Origin: Syngnathus acus
Lineage: Eukaryota; Chordata; Actinopteri; Syngnathiformes; Syngnathidae
Direction: 5' to 3'
Assembly (NCBI RefSeq): GCF_901709675.1
Contig: NC_051092.1
Span: 11,800,491-11,864,490 of the forward strand
Length of the DNA stretch: 64,000 nt
Shown: in pieces, positions 58,196-64,000 of the stretch
Layout of the letters: every line of letters starts with the position of its first letter
Numbering within the stretch: the first letter of the stretch is position 1
Made by a program: the position numbers and the translations under genes
Notes under the pieces: generated by a model
What the model was told of the DNA's origin: nothing
The model's database searches: none
Seen by the model: the letters and a program-made list of their open reading frames with translations, nothing else

Positions 58196-61116
58196 TTATT
58201 ATTATTATTATTATTATATTTAGAGCCTAGCCTGTAAGTGTTTATCATAGATACTTATTGCAATTATGAAATTATTATTCCATTAGCATACAGTAGGTTG
58301 CTACCAGACTAGGCACTTTCAATTTGATTACAGATTTGCGTCAGTCGCCGCAAGATGAATTTATCCGATTCTCTGGTGAAAGCAACCAGATGAATATTTT
58401 CAAAGTCACACCTAACACTGACGTTGTCACACCTAGAATTATGCAATTGCAAAATAGAGTGCAAGACCCCACAATGGGCATTTTCAGCATTCGCCAGCTC
58501 TTTGGTTATGGCTTTCATGTGTCAGTTTTGAGGGGAGATTTTTGTCTGTCTTAAAGTGTTGGGCCAACTGGAATGTGGGCTTTGAGCTTGATAAATAACG
58601 TATGATTCATGTGTTTTACCTGCCGCAACAGAGGTACCCCACCGCGGCTTAATTGAAACTCCAGCTGTGTGGCTGGATGCACGAGTTAGCTTTGAAAAGG
58701 GTAGGTGGGCGGCAAATGTGGTTAATTTGCTTGTCTGGAAGCTAGTGGTTCATTTTGCTGAGTCAAATCCTCTCATTTAGAGGATTATGTTCCCATTCTT
58801 GTGGAACGAGGAGGTGGAGGTCAGAGGGCCCATGCCATAGAAAAGGTGGAATGGCAAAAGTGGCTTTTCATGTGAAGAGTGGGGGGATGTGGATGCGGTT
58901 GGGGGACTGGTGTACTGTATATGGGCGGTGGAGAGCAAAAATCCGAGGCTTGTGTTGTTCTCAGATACCACTGAATCACTCTTTTTTTGTAGATTGTTTT
59001 TCATGCAAACGTTTTCTACTGCCGATTAACTGCTCTGTGGACAAATTTGGGTTACATCGCTACTATAGGGAGAGAGCGCCATCATAAATAAAGGACCCCT
59101 TAATAGTTAATATGCAAAGTGCATACAAGAGAAGCTATGGGGTAAATTCTCAAGCATCCCATTCAGTCCAAATTTGTCACAACAATTGCTCCACACCAAT
59201 GGTAGTTTGTGTTACAAGATCCCTGGCATAGTGACGAAAATCCCACAGGGTTAAGAAGAGTCTGGCGTGATGCTGGCTCCCAACCGACATTAGCATAACG
59301 GCCAGGCCTCATCCACTCAAAACTAGATTAGTTCTGCTCTCCTCCCACTGTCTGATGGCTCTTTATCTGCACAGATCCACCTAAACGCCACTATGGTCGC
59401 CGGCGTCATTATCATGCACCACGAGAAGGATTGAGCTCACTGAGAGTCCGCTGTTAGTCGGGAGATTGACATCACATTTGGCACGCTTGGCGAGAAAGGA
59501 CAGGGACCTCCCCCTTTGACTATGATGGAGTAGCTAGTCAATCTGTCTGCCCTATTTAAGAGTGTTCATCTGGTCTGCTAATGGCTTGTATTCTTTAAAA
59601 TGCTGCTAGTTGATGTGGGTGAGCACAATCATTTTAAGGCTTTATGAAGTGATCAAGCCACAGAAACACATTTACTTAAAGCCTTCAATATATCCTATTG
59701 GGTCGCCGCTGGGCTTTTCTATGTGGCGCTACGTCAACACAAAGCCGACAATTCATTACGTCAGAATTGTACCCAATCGAATTGAGCAGACGTGAATCTT
59801 CAACTTCAATCGATAGTCACAGTCAAGCTCACAGAATTCTTAGAACTAACTTTCCCATGTGATAGTTGAAAGGTTGACTGGCGCCATCACTGCGAGATGA
59901 AACTATCTGATAAGCGCTTATGGAGTTACGTTATTGACTTATCAGTCAAACCATCCATTGGTCTTAGGTTAGTTAACATTCATTTTGAAACTGTGAAATA
60001 CCTGTTACATGTGACCGCTCTAGACGCTCATCACGCACGCTCTGTCGTTCACTTGGCTCGCATTCAGCAGCATTAGTGTGCAATCCTGATACTGGTCAGG
60101 ACACTGACTGGTTTGACCAACGACAGCCATCTTGTTTCTCAACAAGATCATTGCTCTGTCCGGTTTAGGAAATAAAATTGCCCCCGTGAGAGAAAACTGA
60201 AAATATACTGACTTAATCATTGACCCATCTTGGATCTGTCAAAATAGGCCTTTGAAATTGTTACACGTTGAAGTAGATGGAAATGAAACCACGAAAGGGG
60301 CTCATGATATACTGGCACATGCAAGTCAATTTATTAAAATCAATATTAATACAAGACTCCCGTATTCTAAAAAGCTAATGAAAAAGTCCTTATTTAGTCT
60401 GAATACCAGAAAGGGAAAGCAACACAGTTTCCCGGAGGGCAGAAAAGTGGTATAAGGCGCATCATGTGGCAATAGAACACATGCTGCTGTAAAAAGTGCA
60501 CACTATTGAGAAACTGAAAGATGTTTGAAACCATTTTTGTATTTATTTCATGAACAGCACGTTTAAAATATTTCCCAAAATTGGTCTCACCCTAAGAACA
60601 ATGACAGTAGTTTTCTGTTTTTGATGTGTTCTTTGCCCTATAACCTTAACGTGCGCTCCCTCCTCTCTCTCTCTCTCTCTCGCTCTCTCTCCCCTTCGTT
60701 GCGCTCTCACTCTGCCTTCTTGACTGTGTACGCCTGTGTCTGCCTCAGCTGTGCTCACTTGCACTGTGCAGCATGGACAGGGCAGAGCTGTGCTAATCAG
60801 CAGGAAGAGGAGATTTAAAGGGAGAAAAAGTGGAATAAGAGGAAAAGTCAACACAGATGCCTGAGGATTAAGAAGGCAAGACAAACAGGACAGTGTTTTC
60901 CCTCATCTGGCGTGGATGGTGATTTAAATGACGAGGACAGATGGCAGATTTACCTTGCTGCTTCTCCACTCCCCATGAATAAGTTCACCTTGGGCTTGTC
61001 GCCGGGACGGACTCTCATGCAGTCAGAGTGACCCGTAACCCGCCTGCCAAAGTCATCTTTTGGACTGGCTTTCAACTGGCTCTTAAAGTCCAGATTTTTT
61101 TTTCTCCACTTTTTAG
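58196..61116. other. Upstream of sema3a
   Basis: An ATT run at 58197-58216 and a CT-rich run at 60662-60691. The CT-rich, then GC-richer segment 60660-61110 is the most promoter-like part and may hold the sema3a leader exon, but I see no clear TATA box, initiator or donor. No other gene. Confidence 0.45.
60662..60691. repeat. (CT)n tract
   Basis: About fifteen CT units with one CG interruption, 0.5 kb upstream of the sema3a start codon. Such tracts are frequent in vertebrate leaders and promoters. Confidence 0.85.
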
Positions 61117-61193
61117 AGTAGTCTGTGGACCTGTAGAAGTACCCCGGAGGTGTGCGGAGAACAGACACCGCTGGCCTTGCTCACTTCAAGACC
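61117..61193 (+). other. sema3a: Probable 5' UTR of the first sema3a coding exon
   Basis: A strong pyrimidine tract followed by TTTTAG ends at 61116, so the exon probably begins at 61117 and there should be a separate upstream non-coding exon. No ATG occurs between 61117 and the start codon. If the acceptor is not used, the leader would instead extend upstream without a splice. Confidence 0.5.
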
Positions 61194-61314
61194 ATGGGCT
61201 CCCTTCTCTGGTGTAGCTTTGTGCTGACCTGTGGCATGATTCTATTGCGGAAAGGGGGCGACGGAGCCCAGCAGACCAAGGCCAATGTGCCGCGGCTAAA
61301 ACTCTCATACAAAG
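61194..61314 (+). CDS. sema3a: Semaphorin-3A, first coding exon only (gene runs off the right edge)
   Basis: The ATG sits in a near-perfect context (accATGg). It encodes 40 residues plus one base before a GTGAGT donor at 61315. A hydrophobic signal segment (about residues 4-18) is followed by NVPRLKLSYK, the start of mature Sema3A, with the same phase-1 splice as the equivalent sema3d exon. Sema3A is a secreted, neuropilin-1-dependent repulsive guidance ligand. No second coding exon is seen up to 64000, consistent with a long first intron. The position just downstream of sema3d in the same orientation matches the tetrapod gene order. Which teleost duplicate (sema3aa or sema3ab) cannot be told. 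Confidence 0.85.
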
Positions 61315-64000
61315 GTGAGTTCTATGCACTTGTTTTTATTTGAGAGAAACAAAACTTTGTTAAAAATAAAACTCACAGGAATTATGAGATGCATGACTTT
61401 CATTCCAAAGCAACAGTTTTGAAATTGGTATCTGAATTAGGTGCACCTGACTCAATGTGTTGTTTAAATGAGTTATTATTTAGAACATATATGCCATCTT
61501 CTTGATACGTGATGATTTTAAGCATATTAACTGATGTTTTTATACTAATATGAGAGACCTCATTTGTGAGACAGAAAACATTTCTATGTATTGTGACTGC
61601 GACTGCAATGTCCAGTGGAGTCAAGATGAATACAGCACACGACACACAACTGCCATATTACCAAGATCAACCTGTTCAAGGCAACGATGCAAAGGGGCAT
61701 CCGGACTGCCAGAAATTTAAAAAAATAAGAAGAGAGCGTATCATAAGAAAATGTAATAGAAGACACCAGACCAATTGTAATTTTACGTAGAAAATAGACT
61801 GTGGTGCCAATCTTCTTGTCATTTTTTCTGCAGTGAATGACTTTATTTTTATAAACACTCGACATAACCACTTGCTCCTTCATTTGTGTCCAGACAACAG
61901 CAGGAGCTCCGTGATTATCACATTTCACGTGCTAACCACTCACTTGTGGTTTCTGAGAGTGGATGAAAACATACTCTTAATAATACAGGCCACACCACAG
62001 AATAATCACTCAGGATAATCTTCCAGAGACATTTGATCATTTGATTTCAAAAAAGGGAAAATGCAGGATTTCCCCCAAAAAAATGTTTTTATAAATTTTA
62101 ACTCTGCTTGAACATTTGCCAAATGGCAAACTTAACACAACACGCACCACAGGACAATAATTTAGGATAATTTTTCACCAATAATGGGCCTCTGTCGACT
62201 TTAATGGCAGTGGATGTAAAATGCAATAAAATTGTCAGATTTGTTTTTACAACATACACTTAACAGATAGAGTACTTTTTTAGATGCACAATTTAATAAG
62301 ATACAAATCCTGTGATGTTATTGGGATAATAATCTATGCTGCTGCGTTTGTAGTAGTTTAGATTTCATGTGTCTGTCATGTAAGCATGGTTCTAGTCAAC
62401 TGTTCAAGAACCAAGACTGTCTGAGATTCACTCATTTTATCTTCATCTAAATGATCTGACAAAGCTCTGTTTGCCGGTGTGTACATGTCGTGAAAAGTGC
62501 TGCCAGATGCCGACTCCCTGCCAGCCAAGTGTCATTTATTTCTTCCCATGTGTCATTTTCCCCCTCTGTGTTCCGCAACGTGCGGCAATTATGCTTGGAA
62601 TGAATGGTGCAGGTCTGTTTAAGCAGATGGCTTTACCCTCGAAGAGAAATAGTCCTCGCTCAGCACTGGGAGATCCATAATTACACACACGCACACACAC
62701 ACACACACACACACATGCTCGCATTGCCATCTGTAGATGGCTAATGATACCTGTGAGCATATCAGTCAGTTAAAAACTACACGCTGTCAGTCGGTAGAAG
62801 CACGCCCACACGCAGTGATGTCTCCATTGCAGCGGAAGCCAACTAGCTTATTTAATTGTGCACTTCTCAATGAGGCCCTCATTTGCATTAGGCCCTCTGG
62901 GCGGCAATATTTAGCAACTGCGCTGCCCCAAAAAGCCGCATTATGAGCAGGTTTAACCTGCCTAAATAAGGTGCCCTTCAACCATTCCCATGTATGTTAC
63001 AGACATCAGATTATCAGATTATCGCATTATGAATCATTCATACGGTCAACTAAATTAATTATGTATTACCCTGTGATAGGAAAAATAGATTCTAATTCAC
63101 TAGTAGAAAACAAGAATAGGATAAACATGTTTTACTTCTGCAATGTAGAGACAATCCTCTATCAAAATCAATTGAAAACAAAAGTAAAAATACATACATA
63201 TGTATATCTGGCAATGAGACTGAATTAGAGCAACAATAAAGTACTACATGTGGCAGCTGTGTATTGGTAATACTGCCTATTGGAGCTGAAGGAAAGTACA
63301 AATGAAATGGTTAGCTTCTATATCCTCAAAATGAATGACAATAAATATACATACATATGCCAAAACAGTGATACCAATATCCATAAACAGATGCAGATGA
63401 AAATGGAAGATAATACATGACTAAAGGGATATTCAACACTACACAGTTGAAATCAGTAATATATAAATAGCGTAACAACAGGCTATTTGTAATTACTTGA
63501 CTCTCTTGCTGACAGTGAAGCATTAAAAGTCTTTTTTTTCCCCTTGACAGTGACATATGGTCCAATCTTGCATTATCAGCGGCACGTGGGGCGCTTAACT
63601 TAAAGAACTCTGACCCCTAGAGGTCAATGCATGGTGTGGGTCTCAACCAGCGGGAACGCAGACAGCTACGTACGACTACAAAGCCTTCCCTTGAATGTAG
63701 TATTAAGATGTGTATCTCCAAGTGCCCTCATCTTCCATAGTTCCTAACTACACATACTCACTGATTCATACAGAATTTTCTCGCAAACACACACACGCGT
63801 AGCTGAACCCCACGAGATTCGGACAGATCTTTAGAAGTGACGGCTGAAGGCCAGAAGGTCAGTGGCGCAGGAGGAAAGATAACAACGATACCCCACGGCT
63901 ACCTAAACACGAGCTAAGGTCCAACTGTATCAACAATCACGCTGTGAGGTGATGCCAAGGGGCCTAACGGGAGTGACAGCATTAAATAAATGCACTTGCG
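61315..64000 (+). other. Start of sema3a intron 1 (continues past the window)
   Basis: No second coding exon is seen. A (CA)n array lies at 62683-62715. 62820-62990 is GC-richer, lacks repeats and contains an octamer ATTTGCAT (62881); it may be a conserved regulatory element. Confidence 0.6.
62683..62715. repeat. (CA)n microsatellite
   Basis: About sixteen CA units with one CG interruption inside sema3a intron 1. Confidence 0.92.

Overview
This is a window of vertebrate nuclear DNA, and almost certainly from a teleost fish. It has GT-AG introns, exons that read as class 3 semaphorins, abundant (GATA)n, (GGAT)n and (CA)n microsatellites, and interspersed repeats typical of percomorph fish: SINE-like elements ending in GGATGG, a small hAT-type element, and decayed Tigger and BED-finger transposase pieces. 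Nothing points to bacteria, virus or organelle. The species cannot be named from the sequence alone.

The window is organised around two plus-strand semaphorin genes arranged head to tail. The first is a complete sema3d. Its 17 coding exons run from 9808 to 29647, and joining them at the splice sites gives an open frame of 791 residues. In order these encode a signal peptide, sema domain, PSI domain, dibasic furin site, Ig-like domain, dimerisation cysteine and basic tail. A 3' UTR of about 1.8-2 kb follows. The second is the first coding exon of sema3a (61194-61314), preceded by a plausible 3' splice site at 61116; the rest of that gene lies beyond the right edge. The same order and orientation, SEMA3D upstream of SEMA3A, is known in tetrapods, so this is an old synteny in compact form, with roughly 29 kb between the two transcription units.

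Layout: 1-9770 is upstream DNA with one candidate non-coding first exon ending at 2394. 9771-29647 is sema3d, whose introns carry a 258-bp hAT-type element with an 8-bp target duplication, a broken Tigger/pogo transposase, a broken BED-finger (hAT) transposase, SINE fragments and a (TATC)43 array. 29648 to about 31.7 kb is the 3' UTR. About 31.7-61.1 kb is intergenic, without convincing genes; it holds microsatellites, a G19 tract, SINE fragments, a degenerate 52-bp minisatellite and a CTCF-like motif. 61.1-64 kb is the start of sema3a.

Both genes encode secreted guidance ligands expected to act through neuropilin/plexin receptors. Points worth a second look are the apparent loss of the C-terminal furin site in Sema3d, two perfect CTCF-core matches in convergent orientation (23076 and 49871), and the minisatellite at 57.8-58.1 kb preceded by a perfect 12-bp inverted repeat. 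I found no evidence of an entirely new biological system.
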